This document shows, in pieces, positions 26,230 to 35,409 of a DNA stretch of 37,402 nt. A model generated the notes under the pieces. That model saw only the letters and a program-made list of their open reading frames with translations. It was not told the DNA's origin and made no database searches. Each line of letters begins with the position of its first letter. Positions within the stretch are counted from its first letter, which is position 1. The position numbers and the translations under genes were made by a program. Origin of the DNA: an uncultured Chlamydiae bacterium (GTDB taxonomy: Bacteria; Chlamydiota; Chlamydiia; Chlamydiales; Rhabdochlamydiaceae); contig CAIJXB010000001.1 in the NCBI GenBank assembly GCA_903824495.1, forward strand, positions 1 through 37,402. Direction: 5' to 3'.

Positions 26230-29200
26230 AAAGCTCTCCCTAGATTACTTTCTAGCTCCTTTTTCACAAGCTCTGTCAAGCGATCCAAACTGATGGCATC
26301 AAGAAGGTTCTTGTAATCAGTAGATTCTTTAGCGTAAGGAGTTAACATGATCATTGTCTTAGCGATCTTATTTCGAAGAGTGTCGTTTTCGGTCAACGTT
26401 TCAGCTGCGTTTGCAATCAAAAGATGCCCGCCTGCATCTCGTATCTGCCCTATTACATGTTGATAGTTTCCATAAACTGCTTCATGAAGAAGAAAATCGC
26501 ATAACGATCCATTCCCATCATGGAAAACCCTTTCAATGAGGTCTTTATAAGAAGGGCTCATTTTTAGCCTTTCAAATTCTCTATTTAAAACTTTAGTTAA
26601 AGCAATCATCAAAGAGTCTATCTTTAGTTTTTTTTCTGAGATGGAAAGATCCCCGCTATTTATTTCGCTTATGAGAGATTTTAAAGAGGACTGATTAAGC
26701 CAGCGGATTGTTAATCCTGTTTCAGCATCAATCTCTTGGATCCACTTGGCAATGTCTGCCCTTACTGTAGAGTCTATTTGATCTTCTTCTGCTTTTAATA
26801 GATCTACGCCATTTTTATGCACTAGACTTTTTTGAACAAATCCTCCGGGAAGATCTCGTATCCTACCGAGTTCGTTATAAGCCCAATTTGATGCCTGATC
26901 TGCTGTTTTTGGTTGTGTCACACTTTCTGTTAACAAGATCGTTCTTGCATTTGTATTCACCTCATTCCAATCTTGATCTCTAACATCCTGCTGCAAAGCC
27001 TGATGCGCTTGATAGGCTACCATCCATAGGTCCGTGCCTTGGAGGCGATCTAGTTTTCTCTGAAAATACTTGGAAAGGTTGTTTACCCAAGTAACATAGA
27101 GCTCGTAATGTTTACGAGGAGGAAGTCCTTTTATCTCTTCTAATTTAATCTCTTTGAGATAATCTGAAAAAATCGAGTTTCCAGCAGCCCCATTGCTTGC
27201 TCTACGAATCAACGCCTCTACTTCCTCAGAGCTAAGCTCAAGAGAAATACCCTTTTCTAAAGCATCTTTCATGTCGGCGTTGACTTCTGTCAGGATCTCA
27301 ATCCAACTAGAGCCCATCTGAAGGGAGTTTGCTCTCTTTTCTAATTGAGCTTTATTCCTGTTCATTTTAATAAAGTCTCTTTGCGTAAGAAGACAAAGAT
27401 CAAGGCTTATAAAAGTCTCCTCTGATGCAATATTCCACACAAGATCCCCGCTGCCATCGATAATTCCCTCTTTTTCAAGTAAGGCCCTTACAGGCGATTC
27501 TATAAACTGCTCTTGTTTGATGGTACACTGAAAATCGTCGCATGATTTTTTTACCTCCTGACGACTTTTTAGTACGAGCGAGGTAGTATCATTGGCTACT
27601 AAGACTGAGAAATGGCTTAAGAAAAAAGACATAAATTCATTTTCTGGAATAGTCTTAATCCTATCTCTTAGCCATTCATATCCGGATAAATAAGAGGCAA
27701 GTGTCCCTTTTAAAATGATCGTCTTAATGACGCTTCGATGTCCTGCTTTTTCCAAAGTGTTTAAAAGAGCTTTTTGCTCTGAAAGCTCTTTGATTTTTAT
27801 AAAATTCCCTACGACATCAAAAGTAGAATTGTTTAAAACGCTATCCATAAAAAGCTTGCGAGCGGCGGCATGAAAATAAAGAGAGAGGCAGTAGTCTATA
27901 TCTACTTCTTCTCCAGATTCTATGAGCTGCGCTATCAGATCAAGCTTTCGAAGATCTAACAAGGTAGTAGCTTTAAGCTCACACGCTAAAGCAGCTCCCC
28001 CTTTATTTATATAGTTAGGTCTTTGAGCGCTCTGGATCTGCTCTTTCACAAACTGTTTCTGGACATAAAAAAGATAAGGCAGTCTTTTCTCTGCTAAGAG
28101 GGTCAATGGATCAAGTCCATTTTCTTTTAGATACTTATAAAACGCGTTTTCTTTATGACTTCCCGCTAAATATAAATCGATGGAGCTTTGAAGCTCAGGA
28201 GAAACTTCTCCCATCTGCATAGGAAGCAATTCCATATACGCTAACCGGTAGCTGCCTAACGTCTTATCTTCCAATTTTTTGAGATACTTTTTAGTGTGCT
28301 CTACTTTTTCAGAAACTGTTTTCTCTTTAAAAGCTGGCACTTCCGTATGAGGATAAACCTCGCGATATCTTGCATAGGCAATTTCATCTGCGATAAGCTT
28401 TAATCTTCTTACGTTTCCAGAAGCCAAGGAACTTGTTAGCATATCGACATAAATAAAGGGCAATCCTAACCTTTCAAGCTCCTCCCCTGCATGCCAACCA
28501 AAACTTGCTAAAACAGTCTCTAGATTAGCATTGTCTCCAGGTTCAAAATCTACATCTAAGCACTCTACAAAAAAAGAGCCCAAAAGCCATTTAAGACACT
28601 CCTCTCTTGCTTTTGGAGTCCATTCTTGCACGTTAATCTCTAAAAGGCATTGAACCGGATTTTTATAAAGATCTCGAGCAAAGGTTAAAAGCTCTCTATA
28701 TTCAAGCGTGCCTGCCCTATTTTGGAGTCCTTTGTCTGAAATAAATGCATGAAATTCAGAAGAGTCTTCCAATGCTGGCGACTCGACAGACGTCCTTCCA
28801 GAGCCTGTTGGGCTGAGCTTATCCCGTGCACTTACAGGACTTGCTGCTGTATTAATGGGAATGAATTTCGGCCTCATCAGCTCTAAAACGTTTACATCGC
28901 GGTTTAAATGCGCCTCTTTAGCCAAAAGGATTTGGAGTGGGTTTTGAAGCTCCGAGCATCTTTCTTTAAAAGCCCTGAAATAGGAAGTGTAGAGCTCATA
29001 AGTGGTGTGCCTTTGCGGAGTTAGTATTCCTAGCGCGCTACAAAGGTTTTCCACTTTGGATCTGATAGTCGATTGGATCTGAGCCTTATCAGTCTCTGGC
29101 ACAAATCTTATAACCTCTAAATACAAACCCTTCAAAGCTAGCTTCGCTTCCAATACTTCTAAAAAAAGGCCGGCTGCGCGCTCAGGAAATCCCACCCCTA

Positions 29201-30179
29201 AGCTAGATAAAATAGGATCTGCAAGAAAATTCTCTAGATCTTCATTTTCTACTTTAAAAGAAAGTGCCTCTAAAAGCTTTTGAACTTGATTTTCTGTGGA
29301 TAACCTTCTTTTTATCTCTTGAATCTTCTCTGCTGCGCTTTTATCAGAACTTTGCACATCTAACAGATTTTTCTTCCACTTAGGATTTTTTTCTACAGCA
29401 GATAAAAACCGGTTATAAATAATTAAGGAAACTTTTTTATCCCATTCTTTGAGATCTACCGTAGAAATCTGATCTACCTCTAATTGCAACACATGGGAAA
29501 GAACCTGAAGGTAAGACTCTATCATTTGCTTTGTTTCTAAAGGAGTATCCGATTTGGCAAGCCTACCTTCTCTATCCACTACTCTTCTTTCCATCAAATA
29601 CTGTTTTAAAAGAGAAGAATTTGGAATTTCAGCAAGATCCTGCTCCATTTTTTCTATTTCTTTTTCTGCCTCATTAAAAGGATGAGCCTTTAGAGTTTCT
29701 TCAAAACGAGACTCAAAAGTTGTATTACTCTGGAGCTCAGAAGCCAAGTTCCATTGAGTAGCGCTATGTGCCATTTGATGAAAGCCTCTAGCAAAAAGCC
29801 TTGGACTTGGCAAGTTGCGTTGAGTTAGAGAAAAACTCCTAACCATATTCTGAAGCTGCTCTCTTTCAGCTGGAGTGAGACTTACTAAATACGCGAGATA
29901 CTTCAAGCGCTTAAAAGATAAAGAAGAAGATCTAAGCTCGATTTGTATCTGACTAATGGTGGGGTCTTGCTTTCTAGCTAGTTGACCTTTGCTACCTTTT
30001 TTAAGCGCAGCAGAGCTTTGATTATTGATTGGCGCATAGATCTTATCAATTTTATAAAGGAGATACTTTTTGAAGGCAGCCTGGGCCTTAACATTTTCAG
30101 GATTTAATTGATAACGCTGAGCATACCCCTCGAAAGAAACTCTATCTTGTGTGCTAGGTCTTGTGTTAATCCAATTCAT
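26226..30179 (-). CDS. Giant hypothetical protein, paralogue trio member 2 (1317 aa)
   Basis: A 1317-residue helical, charged protein with no signal peptide or membrane helix. The N-terminal module (about 1-430) contains LFARGFHQ, SSLLKQYLMERRVVDREGRL and TTYELYTSYF. A Ser/Pro/Thr linker lies at about 435-475. Then come EINVQEW, LERLGLPFIYVDMLTSSL, SPVRALLEKEGIIDGSGDL (about 900) and MGSSWIEILTEVNADMKD (about 980). These elements occur in the same order in the 1494-aa protein. GGGGA lies six bases ahead of the ATG. The gene overlaps its upstream neighbour by 14 bases and its downstream one by 4, so the three are one operon. The function is unknown; an alpha-solenoid is the likeliest fold. Confidence 0.75.
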   Translation of the reverse strand: MNWINTRPSTQDRVSFEGYAQRYQLNPENVKAQAAFKKYLLYKIDKIYAPINNQSSAALKKGSKGQLARKQDPTISQIQIELRSSSLSFKRLKYLAYLVSLTPAEREQLQNMVRSFSLTQRNLPSPRLFARGFHQMAHSATQWNLASELQSNTTFESRFEETLKAHPFNEAEKEIEKMEQDLAEIPNSSLLKQYLMERRVVDREGRLAKSDTPLETKQMIESYLQVLSHVLQLEVDQISTVDLKEWDKKVSLIIYNRFLSAVEKNPKWKKNLLDVQSSDKSAAEKIQEIKRRLSTENQVQKLLEALSFKVENEDLENFLADPILSSLGVGFPERAAGLFLEVLEAKLALKGLYLEVIRFVPETDKAQIQSTIRSKVENLCSALGILTPQRHTTYELYTSYFRAFKERCSELQNPLQILLAKEAHLNRDVNVLELMRPKFIPINTAASPVSARDKLSPTGSGRTSVESPALEDSSEFHAFISDKGLQNRAGTLEYRELLTFARDLYKNPVQCLLEINVQEWTPKAREECLKWLLGSFFVECLDVDFEPGDNANLETVLASFGWHAGEELERLGLPFIYVDMLTSSLASGNVRRLKLIADEIAYARYREVYPHTEVPAFKEKTVSEKVEHTKKYLKKLEDKTLGSYRLAYMELLPMQMGEVSPELQSSIDLYLAGSHKENAFYKYLKENGLDPLTLLAEKRLPYLFYVQKQFVKEQIQSAQRPNYINKGGAALACELKATTLLDLRKLDLIAQLIESGEEVDIDYCLSLYFHAAARKLFMDSVLNNSTFDVVGNFIKIKELSEQKALLNTLEKAGHRSVIKTIILKGTLASYLSGYEWLRDRIKTIPENEFMSFFLSHFSVLVANDTTSLVLKSRQEVKKSCDDFQCTIKQEQFIESPVRALLEKEGIIDGSGDLVWNIASEETFISLDLCLLTQRDFIKMNRNKAQLEKRANSLQMGSSWIEILTEVNADMKDALEKGISLELSSEEVEALIRRASNGAAGNSIFSDYLKEIKLEEIKGLPPRKHYELYVTWVNNLSKYFQRKLDRLQGTDLWMVAYQAHQALQQDVRDQDWNEVNTNARTILLTESVTQPKTADQASNWAYNELGRIRDLPGGFVQKSLVHKNGVDLLKAEEDQIDSTVRADIAKWIQEIDAETGLTIRWLNQSSLKSLISEINSGDLSISEKKLKIDSLMIALTKVLNREFERLKMSPSYKDLIERVFHDGNGSLCDFLLHEAVYGNYQHVIGQIRDAGGHLLIANAAETLTENDTLRNKIAKTMIMLTPYAKESTDYKNLLDAISLDRLTELVKKELESNLGRAL

Positions 30180-32502
30180 TAAGTATCCCCATTTTTTGTA
30201 TTACGTGATCTAACGCTTTTGTGTTTTGGTGCAAGCAGCTTTCTTCTACAAATCCTTCCAAAACTGAAAGCATTCTATGATCGACTATTGCCTTCTTCAA
30301 TTTGCCCTGTAAAAGATTAAAACCTTTATTAAGAACTATCATTTTTTTATGTCCTGTAAGAGGCTGCGAAAGCGCCTCTGCAAGCTCTGGCAAATCATAA
30401 ATTCTAGCCTTTTCCTTAAGCCACTTTGCATCGTCATTGATCTGATTTTGCATATCGCGAATCCACTCTATGGCTTTGGACTTGGTCGAAAGAAGATCTG
30501 CAAACGCCGTTAACTCGTAATCTTTTAACTGTTTTAGCTGCCCTGTAAACTTTGGGTCTCCACGAACGCGCTCTATCAAATAGTTTTTAAATTTTATAAA
30601 CGCTTCGCCCTGTTCAAAGTAGTTCTCATCATAAGAAGCTTCTGCTCGATCTTCGATGTTCATAGCTTTTATAAATGCCTTAATGACAGGGTTTGCAATT
30701 ACTTCCTCATCACACGAAAAAGCCTCTCGCACAACCGGTTCTACCTCATAATCTCCTATAAAAGACCCTGTCAAAATCATTAAAAGAGCTTCTTTATCTG
30801 GATGATCCATCTTTGATAGTATGCTTTTAGCTTGCTCTATCTTTTCCTTAGAAGATCCTCCGAGGCTATTCATTTGAGCTAAAAAACCAGATCCCATATG
30901 AGAAGCTGCCTGCAAAAAGCAAGCAAAGGTTACGCGCCTTGCACAGTCACTGGTAGCTGATGATTCGTTGCCTTCGACCGCAACCGATATGCCAAGCTTT
31001 TCCGCGGCAACGTTTATTAAAATGCAAAAAAGAGCTTGGTACATCATAAATCTACTAACTTTCAAAGAGAGGCACATTTCTTGAGAGCTCTCCGAAAAAA
31101 AGCCCCGAGATTCTAAAAAGACATAAAAAGGGGAAGCTTTATCGTTCCATAGGCCATCCATTTTCTTATTCCATGCATGGAGTAGGCTGGGATATAAAGC
31201 CTTTGACTTTCCTAAATGCACCAAAGCAAAACTATCAACGGCCTCTTTGTTTGCCGCTGCCACTTCCGTCTCTGATAAGGTCCTACTAATGTTGAGAGAG
31301 TTCAATGCCGTAGCATCGTAATTTTCATAAGATAGATCTGCAAGTCTTCGATGAATAGGCGAGGTCCTTGTAATAATATCTTCATATTTTCGCGTAAGAC
31401 CCTCATGAAACTGTGAAAACTTTCCATACAAAGTATTTGAAGGCTCTTCAAGGGAAGGAATTGAACTTCTTAAAGAGTCTATTCTTGGCCCAAGAAGCTC
31501 TTGATAGTTCTCTCCTTTTAAAATCGCTTGAAGGTCCTTGAGGTCTTTAGTAGGAAGATCCTTAAGAGCCCACCCTTCAAAATCTTTTAGTATGTTTTGA
31601 GACTCGAAAGAAACAACCTTACTTACCTCGTCTTGAAAGGCTCTTAACCAGATCCACTGATCTGCGATAGAAACACTCGGATCCCACTGAAGATCGGATG
31701 CCTTCACAAAACGAGACGCTTTGAAAAACATCTCTTTTGCTTTTGCTTCTATATGTGTGGAACTTGAAAATAGGGAGCTTAAAATCCTAGAAAAAAGATG
31801 GTCTGGATAATTTTTTAAGGCTGTTTTGCACTGCAGGATCTTTTTTTCTTCAGACTCATCACCTTTTAGGGTGACTTTGAGCCCCTCAACAATAGGATCT
31901 TTCTTAACAAATTTACTCAAAAACCAAGTAAGCTTCTTATAGGCCAAAGACTGCATTTGACATTCAAGCTCGCCTAAATCATCGTAACTAAACGTAAAAC
32001 CTTCTAAATCGCATGCCTTTTTTTCTTGCTCAAGCAGATCTTCAAGAAGATCTAACGAGTTTTTCAAAGCTATATTTCTATTCAAAGCAGGTCTATCAGA
32101 GCGTGTTTTGCCCTCTGAATCCAAAAGCCCTACCTTTTTTAAAAAAAGAACAAGCGGCGTTTCTTGCGTATGAGGAGCCCTAAGCTCTAGCCACTGATTC
32201 CCAGCGTTTAATTCAGCGATGGCAGCCGATCGGGAATAGGGAAAAGTAATGAGATCTGAATTAAGAGAATATGCTTTAATAAAAGATTCTGAGACAAGAT
32301 TGCTTCCACCGGAAGAAGCTGTCTTACTCCACTCTACCCTCTCGGTTAAAGGCTTCAACCCAAGCTCTGCTATTAAAGACACTCTTGACTGTAAAGCTTC
32401 CTTTTCCCTTTTTAATTCTAAGCGAGCTGCTTTGAGATCTAGCTCCTGAGCTCTTGTGACTGCCTGAGAAATTAGGTAGTAGGTTGATTCTTTAATTGCC
32501 AT
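30166..32502 (-). CDS. Giant-family hypothetical protein, trio member 1 (about 778 aa)
   Basis: First gene of the large operon. It shares the family plan in shorter form: TPLVLFLKKVGLLDSEGKTR near residue 125, an LQWDPSVSIADQ segment (about 283-294, compare LPWDPSKSLLEQ in the 1494-aa protein), NTLYGKFSQF closing the module near 370, and SPFYVFLESRGFFSES near 455. It is helical and charged with no signal peptide; one Ala/Met/Phe-rich helix (about 485-500) is moderately hydrophobic. I choose the ATG at 32502, with AGGGG six bases ahead, like the GGGGA of the next gene. An ATG at 32538 would add 12 residues, but its purine-rich site is only one base away. Function unknown. Confidence 0.7.
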   Translation of the reverse strand: MAIKESTYYLISQAVTRAQELDLKAARLELKREKEALQSRVSLIAELGLKPLTERVEWSKTASSGGSNLVSESFIKAYSLNSDLITFPYSRSAAIAELNAGNQWLELRAPHTQETPLVLFLKKVGLLDSEGKTRSDRPALNRNIALKNSLDLLEDLLEQEKKACDLEGFTFSYDDLGELECQMQSLAYKKLTWFLSKFVKKDPIVEGLKVTLKGDESEEKKILQCKTALKNYPDHLFSRILSSLFSSSTHIEAKAKEMFFKASRFVKASDLQWDPSVSIADQWIWLRAFQDEVSKVVSFESQNILKDFEGWALKDLPTKDLKDLQAILKGENYQELLGPRIDSLRSSIPSLEEPSNTLYGKFSQFHEGLTRKYEDIITRTSPIHRRLADLSYENYDATALNSLNISRTLSETEVAAANKEAVDSFALVHLGKSKALYPSLLHAWNKKMDGLWNDKASPFYVFLESRGFFSESSQEMCLSLKVSRFMMYQALFCILINVAAEKLGISVAVEGNESSATSDCARRVTFACFLQAASHMGSGFLAQMNSLGGSSKEKIEQAKSILSKMDHPDKEALLMILTGSFIGDYEVEPVVREAFSCDEEVIANPVIKAFIKAMNIEDRAEASYDENYFEQGEAFIKFKNYLIERVRGDPKFTGQLKQLKDYELTAFADLLSTKSKAIEWIRDMQNQINDDAKWLKEKARIYDLPELAEALSQPLTGHKKMIVLNKGFNLLQGKLKKAIVDHRMLSVLEGFVEESCLHQNTKALDHVIQKMGILNELD

Positions 32503-32653
32503 ACACATCCCCTGTAAATTAGGCAAAAAGATTACCATTCCTCTACTTTTTTTTCTATAAAACTAACGGATCACATTAAAATAAGAATGTTAAAACAAAA
32601 TTAACATAAAGAACTTAAGATTAAAAAAATCTTTTCATTTTTTAAATTATTGT

Positions 32654-32682
32654 TTGACCGAAGCTCTCCAATTTACTACAAT
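32654..32682 (+). promoter_or_regulatory. Near-consensus promoter of the Mla operon
   Basis: TTGACC (32654-32659), a 17-base spacer and TACAAT (32677-32682): five of six matches in each hexamer. The start codon at 32728 leaves a leader of about 38 bases that contains a small hairpin, GTCTTA-CAA-TAAGAC, at 32701-32715. Confidence 0.75.
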
Positions 32683-32727
32683 CCGGCTTATAGGACATTT
32701 GTCTTACAATAAGACCCTTAAGGAATT

Positions 32728-33546
32728 ATGGCTGAAACCAAGAAATCGATTACCCCCTTTTTGAATGCTTTGTCCCAAAAGTGCTATTTTCTTGTGGAAA
32801 TGGGAGAGTACTGGAAGCTCATTAGTGATACAATCAAAGTATCGCTTCAAAAGCTTCCTTCTTTTACCTTGATCATGGAACAAATGTATCAAGTGGGAGT
32901 CGCTTCTTTACCTGTTGTGGCCATTACGGGATTTTCAACAGGGCTTGTACTTGCCGCTCAATCTTTTTATCAGCTTGCAGACAAAGGTCTTGCAAGTGTC
33001 ACAGGCCTCATGGTCGCTAAAGCGATGATGACAGAGCTTGGGCCTGTCATGACAGCTTTTATGATTACAGGAAGAGTCGGTGCTGCAATGTGTGCAGAGC
33101 TTGGGACCATGCGCGTGACAGAGCAGATCGACGCCTTAATGACTATGTCTGTCCATCCTTACCGCTACTTGATCGCTCCCCGTTTTTTTGCAGGTATTGT
33201 GATGATGCCACTACTCACCATCTTTAGTATCATCATGGGAATTTTCGGAGGATATTTGATTTCGGTGTATTTCTTCCACATGGCGCACGCCTCTTATTTT
33301 GATCCCATGCCGACCCATATCGACAGGTTCGATCTTTTTACAGGGATCGTCAAAGCTTTTTTCTTTGGTGCCCTTATCCTTACAATCGCTTGCTATAAAG
33401 GCCTTAAAACCTCCGGAGGAGCCGCTGGCGTTGGACACTTTACCACCAATAGCGTTGTGATTACTTATTGCTGTATCCTCTTAAGTAACTTTTTCTTAAC
33501 GATGGCGATGAATGTCATCCGAGGGGAGATCAATCGATTCCTATGA
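32728..33546 (+). CDS. mlaE: MlaE-type ABC transporter permease (phospholipid/MCE system)
   Basis: Inner-membrane permease of an Mla-type system that moves phospholipids between the two membranes of Gram-negative cells. The 272 residues carry about five to six hydrophobic segments. Family features include TGFSTGLVLAAQ (about residues 71-82), MTELGPVMTAFMITGRVGAA (about 97-116), the most conserved stretch, and a GTMRVTEQIDAL coupling region (about 121-132). AAGGA precedes the ATG at short spacing. The next gene (ATPase) starts 4 bases before its stop. C. trachomatis also has Mla homologues. Confidence 0.93.
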   Translation: MAETKKSITPFLNALSQKCYFLVEMGEYWKLISDTIKVSLQKLPSFTLIMEQMYQVGVASLPVVAITGFSTGLVLAAQSFYQLADKGLASVTGLMVAKAMMTELGPVMTAFMITGRVGAAMCAELGTMRVTEQIDALMTMSVHPYRYLIAPRFFAGIVMMPLLTIFSIIMGIFGGYLISVYFFHMAHASYFDPMPTHIDRFDLFTGIVKAFFFGALILTIACYKGLKTSGGAAGVGHFTTNSVVITYCCILLSNFFLTMAMNVIRGEINRFL

Positions 33547-34322
33547 TTAAAATCCGCAACCTTTGGAAAAGATTTGGATCTCTTCAAGTCATGGCTGGAC
33601 TTGATCTTGATGTAGAAACAGGAGAAACTCTTGTTATTTTAGGACCTTCTGGAATTGGGAAGAGCGTGCTCTTAAAACACATTATTGGTCTCACAAAGCC
33701 CGATGATGGCACCGTTGAAATTGATGGAGTGTGTATCACCAATTTAGAAGGAGATAAGATCTTTGAAACTCTCCACGATATGGGGATGCTCTTTCAAGGA
33801 GGCGCTCTTTTTGACTCGATGGATGTTGAGCAAAATGTTGGCTTTTATCTCACTCAACATGGCAATCCTAAAACAAAACTCCCCTACTCTAAAAAAGAGA
33901 TCCTTGAAAGAGTCAAAGAAGCTCTTAACATGGTCGGACTTTCTGGCACTGAAAAGAAAATGCCCTCAGACCTCTCCGGCGGTATGAGAAAAAGAGCCGC
34001 TCTTGCAAGAGTGATCGCCTATAGGCCCTCTATCGTCCTTTATGATGAGCCAACAACAGGTCTTGATCCGATCACAGCGATGCAGATCAACGAGCTCATT
34101 GTCAAAACACAAAAAGAGCTTAAAGCAACAAGCATCGTCGTAACGCACGATATGTTCTCAGCTCTTTATGTGGGAGATAGACTCTCTTTGATCCGCGATG
34201 GGAAAATCGCGCATATTGCAAAACCGGACGACTTTCTAAAAATCGACGATCCTCTAATCAAGTTTTTATATAATACTATTTCAAAAGACCCCAGGTCTTT
34301 CAAGGAGAATTCTAATGGGTGA
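33543..34322 (+). CDS. mlaF: MlaF-type ABC transporter ATP-binding protein
   Basis: Cytoplasmic ATPase driving the lipid transporter. The 259 residues show Walker A GPSGIGKSVLLK (about 34-45), a Q-loop MLFQGG (about 82-87), the ABC signature LSGGMRKRAALARVI (about 144-158), Walker B IVLYDEPTTGLDP (about 163-175) and the switch histidine in VVTHD (about 198-202). GMRKR after the signature is typical of the MlaF branch. It overlaps mlaE by 4 bases and mlaD by 8, so all subunits are translationally coupled. Confidence 0.95.
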   Translation: MIKIRNLWKRFGSLQVMAGLDLDVETGETLVILGPSGIGKSVLLKHIIGLTKPDDGTVEIDGVCITNLEGDKIFETLHDMGMLFQGGALFDSMDVEQNVGFYLTQHGNPKTKLPYSKKEILERVKEALNMVGLSGTEKKMPSDLSGGMRKRAALARVIAYRPSIVLYDEPTTGLDPITAMQINELIVKTQKELKATSIVVTHDMFSALYVGDRLSLIRDGKIAHIAKPDDFLKIDDPLIKFLYNTISKDPRSFKENSNG

Positions 34323-35409
34323 CCAAATTAAGAACATGCTAGTTGGACTTTTAATGATCGCGGCATGCGCTTTTACCATTTCTCTAATCCTCTTTTTAAA
34401 ACCTTCTGTTGGAGATGGTAAAAAAACATACACCGTCCGTTTTTCCAACATTAATGGGATCGGAGTCGGAACAAGAGTTATGTTTGCTGGTAAACCTGTT
34501 GGAGAGGTCGTTTCTGTCCATGAAATTACAGAAGCCAGAAAAAACAAGGCAGATGAAGACGGTCATGTTTATTTCTATCAGCTAGTACTTAAAGTCGACT
34601 CTAGCGTTACCATTTACAACACAGATTCTGTCGGTATCCAAACCTCGGGCCTTTTAGGAGAAAAATCGATTGCGATCATCCCAAAGATCCCCGTTCATGG
34701 GATGGTACAAAAACCGATTGGTAAAGAGCCTATCTATGCTCAGTCAACGGATCCTCTTGAGACGGCCTTTACTGAACTCTCCAATCTTGCCGATGAAATG
34801 GAAGGTACTTTCAAGTACCTAAACAAATGGCTGAATGCTCACGGCGAAACTATGGCAGACGCTTTGCACTCATTTAAAGACACAATGGACCAAGCAGAAA
34901 AAGCGCTTCAAACAGTCAACGATTCCGGCGTGATCCAGTCTGCCAAAAAAGGCATCGATCACTTCGCAGACGTCATGGGAGACATCTCATCGGGTAAAGG
35001 AACAATTGGTAAGCTTGTCACCGATGACAACATGTATCTCCAGTTCAGCGCCATTTTAAGTAAAGGCAACACCATGATGAACGACATCAACCAGTATGGG
35101 TTCTTGTTCCACTTAAACAAATCGTGGCAAAGACAGCGCCTTCAAAAATCTAAATTCATAAGTGAACTAGATTCCCCAGCTTCTTTTAAAAACTACTTCC
35201 AAAATGAAGTCGATGACATCAACACAGCGATGGCAAGACTTTCTATGGTCATTGAAAAGGCTAACACCTCTCAAAACAAGACAAAGATCTTACATGACAA
35301 GCAGTTTTCTAAAGACTTTGCAGCTCTTTTAAAAGAAGTAGAGCAGATGGCAAGCAATTTAAAGATGTATAATGAAGAGCTTGAAGATGTGAGTCAAAAG
35401 TGCAACTAG
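34315..35409 (+). CDS. mlaD: MlaD-like MCE-domain protein
   Basis: Periplasmic lipid-binding subunit. An N-terminal anchor helix (about residues 8-27) precedes a single MCE domain, beginning TYTVRFSNINGIGVGTRVMF, with AGKPVGEVVSV (about 61-71) and GIQTSGLLGEKSIAI (about 106-120). The remaining 200 residues are helical, with coiled-coil character, a Gly/Thr-rich KGTIGKLV turn (about 228-235), and no membrane segment. At 364 residues it is longer than E. coli MlaD, which is usual for MCE proteins of other phyla. AAGGAG precedes the ATG inside the end of mlaF. The last 10 bases overlap the algH-like gene. Confidence 0.9.
   Translation: MGDQIKNMLVGLLMIAACAFTISLILFLKPSVGDGKKTYTVRFSNINGIGVGTRVMFAGKPVGEVVSVHEITEARKNKADEDGHVYFYQLVLKVDSSVTIYNTDSVGIQTSGLLGEKSIAIIPKIPVHGMVQKPIGKEPIYAQSTDPLETAFTELSNLADEMEGTFKYLNKWLNAHGETMADALHSFKDTMDQAEKALQTVNDSGVIQSAKKGIDHFADVMGDISSGKGTIGKLVTDDNMYLQFSAILSKGNTMMNDINQYGFLFHLNKSWQRQRLQKSKFISELDSPASFKNYFQNEVDDINTAMARLSMVIEKANTSQNKTKILHDKQFSKDFAALLKEVEQMASNLKMYNEELEDVSQKCN

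Noticed and set aside
32701..32715. Small hairpin in the mlaE leader as a riboswitch or attenuator
   Set aside because: Only a 6-bp stem with a 3-base loop in a leader of about 40 bases; too small for any known riboswitch.
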